NCBI RefSeq assembly: GCF_963664135.1
Contig: NZ_OY760905.1
Span: forward strand, 2,878,736 to 2,942,735
From: an uncultured Acetobacterium sp.
GTDB taxonomy: Bacteria; Bacillota; Clostridia; Eubacteriales; Eubacteriaceae
DNA length: 64,000 bases
Direction: 5' to 3'
The notes beneath the pieces are model-generated. The model was not told the DNA's origin. It saw nothing but the letters and a program-made list of their open reading frames with translations, and ran no database searches. Position numbers and translations under genes: made by a program. Shown piece by piece: positions 8,155-16,796 of the stretch. Within the stretch, counting starts at the first letter, position 1. Each line of letters opens with the position of its first letter.

Positions 8155-9126
8155 ATGCGACCAATAATATTTCTAAATACAACATGGATGGAACGCTATG
8201 AAGGGTTAATCGGCAATGATGTCATAGTTCATGGCGGTGGATCATATGTTGATGAATATGGTTATGGTCATGAAATATTTAACTTTAAAAAAATACGAGG
8301 AAAAGTTTTTGGCTTCGCTCAACAGAAAGGTCAAAATAAGTTGGAACGTTTAGGCGCCGATCCTTCAGATGATTTTTTAGATGATGTTCTGGTTATTTTT
8401 ACTGCAAAGCATAAAGATGGCGGAACATATATTGTAGGTTGGTACAAAAATGCTAGATTCTACAGGAGCTATCAAGAAAAAACTATGGCTGAGAGAATAT
8501 TTAAAAATGAGTATATCGGTTATTGCACAGAAACAATAGCTGAAAATGCAACATTGTTAAGTACCGATGAAAGATTTCTGTTTCCGGTAATCCCAAGAGG
8601 CGTTAAGGGAGGAATGGGACAATCGAATTTTTGGTATGCTGATTCTGAATTGGGAATAAAGTTTAAAATTAGAATACTACAAAAAATTGAGAAGTACGAA
8701 AAAATAAAAGTTAATATTTCAAAAAAACGAGCAGTTGCTCGAGCAAACAATATTGAAACAAAGAAAAAAGTTGAAAAAATTGCAGTTGGGATTGTTACTA
8801 ACGAATTCATTGAGCGCGATTTTGAAGTGAGATCCGTTGAAAGTGAAAACTTAGGTTGGGATTTAGAAGCTATTCATAAAAAAACGGAATTAAAAATTGA
8901 AGTAAAAGGACTTTCAGGGAATAGTCTTTCTGTTGAAGTTTCTTCTAATGAATATGAAAAAATGTACAAATATAAGGACTCCTACAGATTATGTGTTGTT
9001 ATAAATTGTCTTGCAAACCCTATATTATATACTTTCGCCTACTCAAATGAAAAGAAATGTTGGTTAAATGAAGAGGGAAATGAATTAATTATTGAAGAAA
9101 TCATATCTGCTAGATGTAAGATCTAG
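8155..9126 (+). CDS. DUF3883 domain protein, PD-(D/E)xK nuclease-like, 323 aa
   Basis: ATG at 8155 is chosen for the TGGAGG immediately upstream. The C-terminal third contains LGWDLEA, then LKIEVKGL and VEVSSNEYEKM, the arrangement of the DUF3883 domain, in which D and E-x-K form a restriction-endonuclease-like active site; both are intact here. The N-terminal ~190 residues (MRPIIFLNTTWMERYEG..., GHEIFNFKK) are a separate domain often seen fused to DUF3883 in hypothetical proteins. Preceded by a membrane protein in the same direction. A DNA-targeting or restriction-related role is inferred from fold and location, not shown. Confidence 0.78.
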   Translation: MRPIIFLNTTWMERYEGLIGNDVIVHGGGSYVDEYGYGHEIFNFKKIRGKVFGFAQQKGQNKLERLGADPSDDFLDDVLVIFTAKHKDGGTYIVGWYKNARFYRSYQEKTMAERIFKNEYIGYCTETIAENATLLSTDERFLFPVIPRGVKGGMGQSNFWYADSELGIKFKIRILQKIEKYEKIKVNISKKRAVARANNIETKKKVEKIAVGIVTNEFIERDFEVRSVESENLGWDLEAIHKKTELKIEVKGLSGNSLSVEVSSNEYEKMYKYKDSYRLCVVINCLANPILYTFAYSNEKKCWLNEEGNELIIEEIISARCKI

Positions 9127-9599
9127 AAGAGAAAACAAGTAAAATTTTTAGCAAAGAAGAGGGACTTGATTGAAAATAATGAGAAAAATGGGTACTTAAA
9201 CCATGGTCAGGCCAAAGAAGCTACCAGAAATAGAGGTGCTATTAGTGAATTTCGAGCCCAGAAGAATATTGAAACCAGTTAAAGTAAGGTCATTCCTATA
9301 GTATATTTGCTAGAATTGGCCACACAAATGAATATTCTAATTGAATAGTGCACCTATTCCGATGATTCAGAGCACGCGAGGATACACTATCCGATTGGAA
9401 TACTCACACAAAAGGTTGTGAAAAGAGATAGCACCCACAGGAGCAATCGAAAAAGGATCAGGCTGATATTTTAAAAAATGAATTCTAAACAGTTATTGAC
9501 ATTAGAGAAAAAGCTGTGTTAAATATGCAAACAACGCTTTTACAATAAAGATTTGGGAGTGTTTCATTTATGCAAGCCAATGAAAACACTCCCATTTAA
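9127..9599. other. Gene-poor stretch with short decayed frames
   Basis: No intact gene is seen. A short open stretch around 9195-9281 reads NHGQAKEATRNRGAISEFRA and stops; it lacks a start and a known partner and looks like a gene remnant. The 3' end carries a hairpin listed separately. Confidence 0.45.
9554..9594 (-). terminator. Hairpin downstream of the ImmA/IrrE operon
   Basis: TGGGAGTGTTT-CATT pairs with AATG-AAAACACTCCCA with one bulged A. It lies directly 3' of the minus-strand gene ending at 9600, followed on that strand by AAATCTTTATT, a weak T-rich tract. Confidence 0.6.
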
Positions 9600-10763
9600 T
9601 TAAATCTCCATACTTTTATCTGGTCGTTTCAGACTGACAATTTTGGCATCGGTGGGTTGATCAAGCGGTTTCAAGGTATCTTTAGGTAGATTAAGAAGTA
9701 GCTCAACTTCATCATTACGCATGGGGATACCTTCGTCAGATAGTTCTTTAATAAATTCTGAGGGAGTGAAAACATTGTTAACCAAAAGTATATCAATCGC
9801 ATCATTTAATAGTGATGGTTCTGTTGTCTTTAAAATATTATCGAGTGGCTCATTTGTACGCCACTTCTTTTTTTGCATAATTCGGATCATGTATTGATAT
9901 TGGTTATGTGTAATTAAACCCAAATCACAACTTCGATATAACATTGCGCCAATAGATACTTTCCATTTTTTCTTCAGTTGGACATAATAATCTAGATTGT
10001 TGGGATATAAAGAGGCATCTGCGCTATAAGGGGCTTCTGGTAATAAAAAAGCTGAGGCGAATTCATTGGCTTCTTTTTCTCTTTCTTTAAATTGTTCGCG
10101 TGTAAGTGATTCAACATCTTCGCTCCATTCATGCAATATGATATGTCCTAATTCATGTGCAATATCGAAATGAGTTCTCACGGCAGTATCTTTGTTTTTA
10201 GATAATGCAACAAGGTATATTTCGTCACCATCAATATCTACGAGATGACTAAACGCATCAATATCATCAGTAGATGTATTGAACATAGTAACAATAATAC
10301 CATTTTTTTCTAAAATTTTTACCATGTCTAAAATTGGTTCTTCGCCTAGATGCCAAAAATTTCTCAAAGAATAAGCTGCTTCGGTTGGGCTGTTGAAGCT
10401 TTTCAATATTGGTAGATTTAATTCTGGAAATTCAATATATTCTTTTAAAATAGAAAAAATTTTGGCAAGATGTTCCATTTTAACAACTTGCTCGACGCGG
10501 TATTTTTTATTTGTTTTCATTAATGATCTAAAATAAGTAGAGCCTGATTGGATTTTTACAGCATCAAGTTGGACAAAATATTCATAAGGAAAACTTAGCT
10601 CTTTAGAAAGTGCTAAAATTTTGTCGAATGCTGGAGCGATTTTTTCGTTTTCATATTGAGATACAGTCTGTTTGGTTATATCAACTTTTGCTGCCAATTC
10701 TTCAACGGTTAATCCTCTATATAATCGGGCGCTTTTTAATCGGTTTCCATTAAATTGTTTCAT
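9600..10763 (-). CDS. XRE-family regulator fused to ImmA/IrrE-type metallopeptidase, 387 aa
   Basis: N-terminal helix-turn-helix (residues ~5-60: RLKSARLYRGLTVEELAAKV, KQTVSQYENEK) followed by an ImmA/IrrE domain with the zinc motif HELGH in FDIAHELGHIILHEW (about residue 205) and the downstream EKEANEFASAFLLP glutamate motif. Such proteins sense a signal and cleave or relieve a repressor in phages, ICEs and toxin-antitoxin-like modules. ATG at 10763 has AGGGGAG upstream. It is the second gene of a two-gene minus-strand operon (35-bp gap) with the 253-residue protein. Both zinc-binding histidines and the catalytic glutamate are present. Confidence 0.9.
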   Translation of the reverse strand: MKQFNGNRLKSARLYRGLTVEELAAKVDITKQTVSQYENEKIAPAFDKILALSKELSFPYEYFVQLDAVKIQSGSTYFRSLMKTNKKYRVEQVVKMEHLAKIFSILKEYIEFPELNLPILKSFNSPTEAAYSLRNFWHLGEEPILDMVKILEKNGIIVTMFNTSTDDIDAFSHLVDIDGDEIYLVALSKNKDTAVRTHFDIAHELGHIILHEWSEDVESLTREQFKEREKEANEFASAFLLPEAPYSADASLYPNNLDYYVQLKKKWKVSIGAMLYRSCDLGLITHNQYQYMIRIMQKKKWRTNEPLDNILKTTEPSLLNDAIDILLVNNVFTPSEFIKELSDEGIPMRNDEVELLLNLPKDTLKPLDQPTDAKIVSLKRPDKSMEI

Positions 10764-10798
10764 GTAAAATGCTCCCCTTCTTTTTGTATAGCTAGATA

Positions 10799-11560
10799 TT
10801 ATTCATGATCTTTCACATTGTCTTTTGATATTTTGATAGATACTAATTCTTTTTGTTTCGTTCGTTCTTTTGCTTTTCCCTTTAATTTAAGTGGAATTTT
10901 TTCGTCTTTATTTTCAGATACAGTTTCCAAAGTATTTGCAATAATAGGTTTAAGATTATTCATCCAATCTTTTTTAACAACAACATCCCAATTCTTGTTA
11001 AGAATAAAAGCATTTAATGATGAGACTTGACCAAATTTTGAAGAAAAAACGATTAGGGCATGTTGAGTGACAGCATCTAAAACCGGCTCTGAGAAATTCA
11101 GACAAAGTTCGTTTAAAATACTTTTTAATCTTTCCTCATCTTCAGGTTGTTCTTCAAATTTAAAAAAGCTTTGTTGATTTGTGGCTGATTGAAGTTTATT
11201 ATTGCATAATAGTAAGGCATCAACATATTGAGGTTTTTTGCCTGGTTTTGATTTCTGTAGAGTTTTAAATCGGTTATCACGCATAAAAGATAACAACAGA
11301 CCACTATCTTTTTCAAAAAGAAGGAGTACTTCCCACATTCCACGTTTCGTTGTAGAATATAGAACATATTCTGTTCCAAATTTATTAATTAAGTTTCGAT
11401 AGATTAAGTCCCACGTCATAAAAGGTTTAGAAATGTGAGTTTTGATTTCTAAATGGGTTTCGGCTTCCTGACAATCTTCGCCAATTGCTTGAAAAATGCA
11501 CTGGTATATCGATTGAATTACATCTGGGGAGATAGAATCTAAAATATTTTGTTTAGTCAT
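10799..11560 (-). CDS. Uncharacterised partner of the XRE/ImmA protein, 253 aa
   Basis: Not firmly recognised; it may belong to DUF5986, which I recall next to such regulators. Visible features are an N-terminal helical region, MTWDLIYRNLINKFGTE (~48-65), SFMRDNRFKTLQK (~90-103) and a lysine-rich C-terminal tail (KLKGKAKERTKQKE). ATG at 11560 follows AAAAAGGAGG, and a near-consensus promoter lies 31-58 bp upstream of the start. The tight pairing with an XRE/ImmA-IrrE gene is the layout of toxin-antitoxin-like or phage-response modules, which is the reason for suspecting such a role here. No transmembrane segment. Confidence 0.75.
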   Translation of the reverse strand: MTKQNILDSISPDVIQSIYQCIFQAIGEDCQEAETHLEIKTHISKPFMTWDLIYRNLINKFGTEYVLYSTTKRGMWEVLLLFEKDSGLLLSFMRDNRFKTLQKSKPGKKPQYVDALLLCNNKLQSATNQQSFFKFEEQPEDEERLKSILNELCLNFSEPVLDAVTQHALIVFSSKFGQVSSLNAFILNKNWDVVVKKDWMNNLKPIIANTLETVSENKDEKIPLKLKGKAKERTKQKELVSIKISKDNVKDHE

Positions 11561-11590
11561 GAAAAACCTCCTTTTTACTAGGTGTCTTTT

Positions 11591-11618
11591 ATTTTACTAT
11601 AAAATTTAAATTTGTCAA
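11591..11618 (-). promoter_or_regulatory. Sigma-70-type promoter of the XRE/ImmA operon
   Basis: On the minus strand TTGACA (11613-11618), a 16-nt spacer and TAAAAT (11591-11596) precede the 11560 start; the ribosome site AAGGAGG is at about 11566-11575. Confidence 0.75.
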
Positions 11619-11738
11619 GTATAAACGCACATTAATTAAAATTAGTTTCGAGAAAAATGTTTAGTTTAATATTTGTAATTTGTTAATAAGAAAGTACAAT
11701 ACATTGAGTTTTAGTTTTTAGTGTTCAAAAAAAACAAA

Positions 11739-11782
11739 CAGATAGCATTTTAAATACTTTTAAATCCTTAAAATGCTATCTG
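11739..11782. terminator. Long hairpin between two divergent/convergent blocks
   Basis: Perfect 15-bp stem CAGATAGCATTTTAA (11739-11753) / TTAAAATGCTATCTG (11768-11782), with A-runs upstream and GAAAAAAGTTTT downstream, so it could end transcripts from either direction, in particular the minus-strand surface-protein transcript. Confidence 0.75.
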
Positions 11783-11812
11783 AAAAAAGTTTTGATTTAT
11801 AGTGATTAACTG

Positions 11813-11925
11813 TTATTTATTCACTGATTTTGGAGCTGCTTGTTCATCGATAGGTTCAGTCGTTGTTTGTAAAACTGTTGCTAACCAGCTGCTAACATGT
11901 AAAAATTTAATAATAGTCTTTAAGG
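11813..11925 (-). pseudogene. Short out-of-frame tail after the 619-aa surface protein
   Basis: Directly after the stop of the 11929 gene a different frame is open to TAA at 11813-11815 and reads FLHVSSWLATVLQTTTEP and on to PKSVNK. It has no start codon or ribosome site, so it may be the remnant of a former extension or of a lost downstream gene. Confidence 0.3.
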
Positions 11926-11928
11926 CAT

Positions 11929-13788
11929 CTAATTAGAACGATAAAATTTGAAATTGGCTATTGTAATCACTCCATCAGAAAGTGATTCGGCATCACTTAT
12001 ATCAGAGTATACGGGAGAACTATAACAATCAAAGTCAATAACAATTTTACCATCAGGCTTTTCTATTAATGAATAAGTACCTGAACGCGGAGATTGATTC
12101 TTGATATTCTCAGTATAGTGAGTGCCATTAAAAACATATTTGACATATGAAGCTTCGGAAATCCAAGTACCTTCCAATTTATCCTGAATAGTTAACAATT
12201 TGGATTTAATAAACGGTTCAGCTGTTGACCCTGGAGCAGGATCGCCTTTAGGCACAATTTTAATTCGAATTCCTTCCAAGCGATAACTCAAACCAGCAGT
12301 ACCGGCGCTTTCACCGTTTTTGGCCCAACCCATCCAGCCGATGTTTTGAGCATGAACCTGATAATAAATATCATATTTATCAGCATCGGTCCCCGTCAGC
12401 TTAATCTGAATGGCTTCCAAACGATAGGAAAGTCCTTGAGTGCCACTCATGTCTCCGTTACTCTTCCAACCTCTGTTCGTTTCAGACTCCCAGCCAATAT
12501 TCTGTATATGGGTTTGATATTCAACACCGAGATTTTCATAATTATTCAACTTGATCTTGATGCCTTCTAAACGCAGTGATCGGGCCGAAGTGCCACTCAT
12601 GTCTCCATTGGTTTTCCAATCCTGCCAGCCGTCATTTTCAACATGGGTTTGATAAGAAATGCTTTTTTCAGTGCTGGCCGAAGAAACAGTGACCTGGCAG
12701 GTTGCAGAAAGATTGTTAACAGTCGTTGCGGTAATGTTCGTTGTTCCTGCTTTAACGCCTATTATACTTCCATTGGAGTCCACAGTAGCAATAGTCGGAT
12801 CGCTTGAATTCCAGGAGACTGTTGTTTCAGTTGCATTGCTGGGACTGAGCAAAGCGGTGAGCTTTTCACTGCCACTTACAGCCAAATTAGCAGTTGTTTT
12901 ATTGAGGGTGATCGCAGTTGGATTTACTTTGACTTGACCGGGGTCTTCAGTTAAAAGAGATTGAAGCTGTGCGGTTTTAAAAAATATGATGCTTCCATTT
13001 TCATCCAAACCGAATCGCATTGTGATAGTATCCGCTGATAAAATCTGTTTGAATTCATCTAAGGTCAGTTCTAAAACACTGGTATTTGTACCTTGTTTGA
13101 TCCCTCCGTTTACTGTTTTTGCGATGATATCAGCATTCGGTGAGTTAAAAAAATTATAATCGCAATCATGAGTACTAACATAATTTACTGTAAATGCGAC
13201 GGTATCACCTGATCGCTTAGCTGTGAGCGCATCGACTTTAAAACCATCTTTGTAATTGGTAGAAAATTCAACATTTCCATCAAAATCAGTATTTAAAAGA
13301 GATTGAAGTTGAGCGCTTTTAAAGTTAAGCCAACCGATAGAAGCATTATCGGACCAGAAGGAAATAGTAAGATTATCGCAAGTTAATGCTTGTTTGAATT
13401 CTGCTAACGATAACTCTAAAGTATCAGAATTTGAACCAATTTTAATGCCGGATACATTCGTTTTCGATATGGTGTTTCCATTGGGCGGATCAAACAAGCT
13501 AAAACCACCATTTTTTGAGCTTTCGTAATTTACGGTGAAAACAATTGTGTCATTTGAACGCGTAGCTGTCAGAGAATTCACCTTAAATCCGGCTTTGAAA
13601 TCAGACGTATAGGTAACATTCACGCTGTTGTTTTGGGTTTGAAGACTATCGGTTGGTTTAATACTCTCAGTTCCGATGGTTTGGCTATTGACGGAACGTT
13701 CCACGGCCAATACCCCAGAAGGGAGTAAGGTGAACATAAGCAACAAAATGATGGTTAAACAAAGGTTGTTTTGAATTTTCTTTTCCAT
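11929..13788 (-). CDS. Secreted surface protein with tandem repeat domain, Big2 and ChW repeats, 619 aa
   Basis: Signal peptide (residues 1-29, LLLMFTLLPSGVLAVE). Two ~110-residue copies of one unassigned beta-rich domain follow (each with F-K-V-x-x-L-T-A-x-R-S-x-D-T near its start and F-K-(S/T)-A-Q-L-Q-S-L-L at its end; residues ~65-285). Next is a Big2 Ig-like domain (~290-370), then three ChW repeats (~375-520; GWQDWKTNGDMSGT, GWKSNGDMSGT, GWMGWAKNGESAGT) and a C-terminal lipocalin-like stretch (EGTWISEASYVKYVF). ChW repeats are typical of clostridial exported proteins and may mediate wall or surface attachment. ATG at 13788 has GAGAGGT upstream. No catalytic domain is seen; adhesion is inferred. 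Confidence 0.85.
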   Translation of the reverse strand: MEKKIQNNLCLTIILLLMFTLLPSGVLAVERSVNSQTIGTESIKPTDSLQTQNNSVNVTYTSDFKAGFKVNSLTATRSNDTIVFTVNYESSKNGGFSLFDPPNGNTISKTNVSGIKIGSNSDTLELSLAEFKQALTCDNLTISFWSDNASIGWLNFKSAQLQSLLNTDFDGNVEFSTNYKDGFKVDALTAKRSGDTVAFTVNYVSTHDCDYNFFNSPNADIIAKTVNGGIKQGTNTSVLELTLDEFKQILSADTITMRFGLDENGSIIFFKTAQLQSLLTEDPGQVKVNPTAITLNKTTANLAVSGSEKLTALLSPSNATETTVSWNSSDPTIATVDSNGSIIGVKAGTTNITATTVNNLSATCQVTVSSASTEKSISYQTHVENDGWQDWKTNGDMSGTSARSLRLEGIKIKLNNYENLGVEYQTHIQNIGWESETNRGWKSNGDMSGTQGLSYRLEAIQIKLTGTDADKYDIYYQVHAQNIGWMGWAKNGESAGTAGLSYRLEGIRIKIVPKGDPAPGSTAEPFIKSKLLTIQDKLEGTWISEASYVKYVFNGTHYTENIKNQSPRSGTYSLIEKPDGKIVIDFDCYSSPVYSDISDAESLSDGVITIANFKFYRSN

Positions 13789-14036
13789 TTTTTTACCTCT
13801 CTCATTATGATTTATATATCAAAGAGATCGCTTTCATGATGGATGACTGCAGATAATTCATCAGAGGCGACTTCTCATAATAGTAAGAATAATAAGCAAT
13901 ATAACGACATTATATAGCAGTGAAATACAAAATGCAATAAAAAATATAGTGCAAATAAGATTGCAAATATGATGTGTATCAGCGAAGGCAATTTAAACGT
14001 ACAATGTTCTCAAAAGAAATAAAGGAGGTTGCCAGA

Positions 14037-14225
14037 ATGTTTGTCGTTAAAAAACCGGTAACCGTCAATAAAACGATACGTTTGCCGGAAGAATTGCTTA
14101 AACGCTTGGAAACCATTGCCAGTCAGAAAGATATATCCCTGAATCAATTGATTGTCCAGTGCTGTGAATATGCTTTAAATGACTTGGCCGAAGAATCACA
14201 GACAGAATCCAGAACTGAGTCATAA
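14037..14225 (+). CDS. Ribbon-helix-helix protein (Arc/CopG type), 62 aa
   Basis: Small DNA-binding protein with the RHH pattern: strand VTVNKTIRLPEEL, helix LKRLETIASQKDIS, turn LNQLIVQCCEYAL. ATG at 14037 is chosen because AAAGGAGG lies at 14021-14028, an ideal ribosome site; the frame extends left to 13974 without one. It is the only plus-strand gene near the left end of the minus-strand mobile block (14.4-25.2 kb) and could be its regulator. The acidic C-terminus (ESQTESRTES) is not part of the fold. Confidence 0.82.
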   Translation: MFVVKKPVTVNKTIRLPEELLKRLETIASQKDISLNQLIVQCCEYALNDLAEESQTESRTES

Positions 14226-14371
14226 TGGGAACTTGGGTCAATTGACTTCCTAATCAGTGATGGTTGATGAATCTTTCAAAATCAATTGATTGATACCCAT
14301 AGTATATAAGAACCCCATAGACAGAAATTGTCCTTTTGTTAATTTTGCTCCGATTCTTTTTGTGAAATAAG

Positions 14372-14830
14372 TCAGATCATTTTTTTTTCTTTAAAACTGA
14401 TAAACCGGTTTTCTGAACCAATAATAATGTGATCCAAAAGCTCAATGCCAAGGATTTTCCCAGCTTCTTTAATCCGAACAGCGATATTGATATCTTCCTG
14501 AGAAGGTTCCGGATCACCCGATGGATGGTTGTGAAAAAGAATAATACTGGCAGCATTGGAAAGAACAGCCGTTTTGAAAACTTCCCTGGGATGAACCAGG
14601 GAGCTATTCACCGTTCCCATACTGACAATATTAACGGATACGGGTTGGTTCTTATTATCCAGACAGCAAACAATGACCTGCTCCCGATCTGCCTCATCTA
14701 GGAACTTCCGGCCCAGTCCGGCAGCATCTGAGGGTGATGACAGTTTTCGGACGTCATACAGGATGCTGCCCTCTTTAACTATTTTCAGAGACACGATATT
14801 GATCCGCTTGGCGGATGTTTCTTTTGACAT
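14372..14830 (-). CDS. radC: RadC family JAB-domain protein, 152 aa
   Basis: C-terminal MPN/JAB domain of RadC only, without the N-terminal HhH region. The metal motif is present: FHNHPSGDPEPSQED (about residues 95-110), preceded by a conserved helix with AVLSNAASIILFHN. Short RadC proteins like this are common in plasmids, ICEs and phages; the family's biochemical role is not settled. ATG at 14830 follows ATGAAAGGA, a leader sequence shared with four other genes of this block. It is the last gene of the minus-strand series. Confidence 0.9.
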   Translation of the reverse strand: MSKETSAKRINIVSLKIVKEGSILYDVRKLSSPSDAAGLGRKFLDEADREQVIVCCLDNKNQPVSVNIVSMGTVNSSLVHPREVFKTAVLSNAASIILFHNHPSGDPEPSQEDINIAVRIKEAGKILGIELLDHIIIGSENRFISFKEKKMI

Positions 14831-14931
14831 AAGAATAGTCCTTTCATTTTGAATAATTAATAGCCATAATCTCGCAGACGTTTGAGATTATGGCTTTATT
14901 TTTGATTGTTGAAGAATAACACCAAAACGGC

Positions 14932-15540
14932 TTATGCAGAAGTAGTCAGCAGTTTTTTCTTCTCCCGTTCATCAATGGCTTTCAGCTCTTCAGATTTATA
15001 TCCGCGGTAATCCTTCCAGGATTCCAGAACCCATTCATTTCGAACACTCGGGGTTAAAGGATGGAGAAAATGCCTGATTCCATAATCCTTAATGCAATAG
15101 ACCTTGTCGAAATAGATGGATAACAAAGAGAGTACCTGTTTTTCACGCTCAGCATGCTTCTTATTATTTTCAGTCAGTTTTCCCCAGGCAAAGATGATCT
15201 TTCCGCCTTCATCCTTAAACGTTTTGTCACAGCTGGCTTTAATACAGGCATCTGTTGTTTCATCCCACAATCCAACAGGATCTTTGATTTTCTTCACATC
15301 CACCCCAACCTTGGAATAGAGATTTAATAATTCAAATGAACCAAATCCCAACGCTTCAATATTATTGGTAATCAGCTGGGTAGTTAAATCAGCCGACACA
15401 TTGGAAAGTCCGCTTGGTGAAATGGAAATGACGGTTGCAGTCGGCAAAGACTTGTCCCATTCTTTCCTGAGCGTATAGCGATGATCACCATCATCAGAAA
15501 ACAGTGATTCCGCTTTGATAACAATTTTTTCAGATTTCAA
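14932..15540 (-). CDS. DUF1643 domain protein, 202 aa
   Basis: Contains the DUF1643 pattern: an N-terminal DHRYTLRKEWD, then a central FGSFELLNLYSKVGVD (family NLFxYRxT-like position), DPVGLWDE and IIFAWG, ending with HPLTP. Function unknown; the family is frequent on plasmids and phages. A TTG start at 15540 is supported by TGGAGG 8 nt upstream; there is no ATG nearby. It follows two mini-genes and DUF960 on the same strand, with radC downstream. Confidence 0.82.
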   Translation of the reverse strand: MKSEKIVIKAESLFSDDGDHRYTLRKEWDKSLPTATVISISPSGLSNVSADLTTQLITNNIEALGFGSFELLNLYSKVGVDVKKIKDPVGLWDETTDACIKASCDKTFKDEGGKIIFAWGKLTENNKKHAEREKQVLSLLSIYFDKVYCIKDYGIRHFLHPLTPSVRNEWVLESWKDYRGYKSEELKAIDEREKKKLLTTSA

Positions 15541-15555
15541 TTTATTTTCCTCCAG

Positions 15556-15687
15556 TTATTTTTTAGTAGGTCTTTTAGGGGCTCGTACAGCTGGCTTAGT
15601 AGCCACATACAAAGCAATGGCAGCCATTGCTCCTTCAAAAAATTCAGCTGCACTAAAAGCAGCAATCGTTGTTGCAAACATAAACAT
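15556..15687 (-). CDS. Small hydrophobic/basic protein, 43 aa
   Basis: ATG at 15687 has AAGGAG 7 nt upstream. The translation is an amphipathic/hydrophobic helix (FATTIAAFSAAEFFEGAMAA) ending in a basic tail (APKRPTKK). It abuts the DUF1643 gene, whose ribosome site directly follows this stop. Too short for family assignment, but the good ribosome site and position in the gene series argue for a real gene. Confidence 0.6.
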   Translation of the reverse strand: MFMFATTIAAFSAAEFFEGAMAAIALYVATKPAVRAPKRPTKK

Positions 15688-15760
15688 TATAAAACTCCTT
15701 CATTGAATGATTGGGGTTAATCAAGGCAACCCGAAATCCTGTTTTAAATAATACGCACCA

Positions 15761-15841
15761 TTAAGCCGTTCTCGTGCGCATGTACTGATCAATGCCGACA
15801 ACAATACTTAAGGTGCCGAAAAACCCAACAATATACCACAT
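15761..15841 (-). CDS. Single-span membrane mini-protein, 26 aa
   Basis: ATG at 15841 is preceded by AAAAGGAGG, an ideal ribosome site. Translation MWYIVGFFGTLSIVVGIDQY then MRTRTA gives one membrane span and a basic end. Located between DUF960 and the 43-aa gene on the same strand. The function cannot be inferred; similar mini membrane proteins occur in phage and plasmid modules. Confidence 0.55.
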   Translation of the reverse strand: MWYIVGFFGTLSIVVGIDQYMRTRTA

Positions 15842-15873
15842 AAGAAAATCCTCCTTTTCAGATTTGAATCAAT

Positions 15874-16188
15874 TTAATACTCAGATGCCAGTAAAAATGT
15901 ATGATGATCGCCATCATCGATGACAAAAATCTTAGTTGTGATGATTTGATCCTCGGGTAATACAAGAAAAACAGTTTCCTCAAAAGGCGGGATCTCCTGG
16001 GTGTGGGTTAGACACTGGAGAAAAGAACCATTGGAAGAAACCTTGTCCAGCTTAAAAACCTGGAGATAATCCATCGCTGGCAAGGTCTGCTTGGCTTTGT
16101 TCATTAAGGTGAAAATCATCTGCTGCGTTTCAATGGGAATTTCAGCTTGAAATCCCCGGGTCATGTAACCGGGATTGTTAAATGTCAT
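15874..16188 (-). CDS. DUF960 family protein, 104 aa
   Basis: The start at 16188 gives MTFNNPGYMTRGFQAEIPIE, matching the DUF960 opening (xRYxTRGIxxxIP). LDYLQVFKL-like DYLQVFKLDKV and HTQEIPPFEETVFL (HxQExPxY) are also present. About 100 residues is the normal length. AAGAGGT lies upstream of this ATG; the frame runs further left without a ribosome site. The family is uncharacterised and common on mobile elements of Firmicutes. It is in a minus-strand series between the recombinase and DUF1643. Confidence 0.85.
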   Translation of the reverse strand: MTFNNPGYMTRGFQAEIPIETQQMIFTLMNKAKQTLPAMDYLQVFKLDKVSSNGSFLQCLTHTQEIPPFEETVFLVLPEDQIITTKIFVIDDGDHHTFLLASEY

Positions 16189-16267
16189 AATAAAACCTCT
16201 TAAATAAAAATAGACTGATTTCTCAGGCCTAAAAACTAAAATTTTCAATCCCACCAATCCCACGTTG

Positions 16268-16624
16268 TTATGGAGTGATCTGACTTAGAACATGAGGTGG
16301 TGCAATAGAATACGGCATGACAAAATACAGATGATAATCTGAACTTAATAAGAGCAGACAGCCCAAGTACCCTGACACAGCATCGATATACTCAAAGATC
16401 GCTGCTTCCAGATTCACGTTGACGGTGTCTTTTAACGATTCAATGTCATTGGGTGATTCTAGAAGGACAACATAGCCGCCAAGGTCTTTTTTCAGATCTC
16501 GGTTAGTGCCGTAAGCATCATCTAAGATGGTCAAAACATTTACAACTATGGTCTGAACAGCGGATGGAAGACTGATGAAAGCCATACAGTTGTCAGCTTC
16601 AAACAAATGAACAAGTTTGTGCAT
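16268..16624 (-). CDS. Uncharacterised protein, 118 aa
   Basis: Not recognised. ATG at 16624 is chosen for AAAGGAG 7 nt upstream. Mostly helical, with acidic patches (LESPNDIESLKD) and a hydrophobic C-terminal part (YLGCLLLLSSDYHLYFVMP). It lies just downstream of the serine recombinase gene (173-bp gap) and 79 bp before DUF960. No motif points to a role. Confidence 0.7.
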   Translation of the reverse strand: MHKLVHLFEADNCMAFISLPSAVQTIVVNVLTILDDAYGTNRDLKKDLGGYVVLLESPNDIESLKDTVNVNLEAAIFEYIDAVSGYLGCLLLLSSDYHLYFVMPYSIAPPHVLSQITP

Positions 16625-16796
16625 ATAAAAACTCCTTTCTTTGGGGTAATTTTCTAATGCCAAATGAATATCTGGTCTAATAGAAATAGCGGGAGCTCAC
16701 AAAAGGAACTCAGATAACCGATGATTTTTGGAATGAGTGAAATAATAAATCTTGACTTAAAAATTGGTGAAAATAAAAAAGGGCTTAGGTAAAAAC

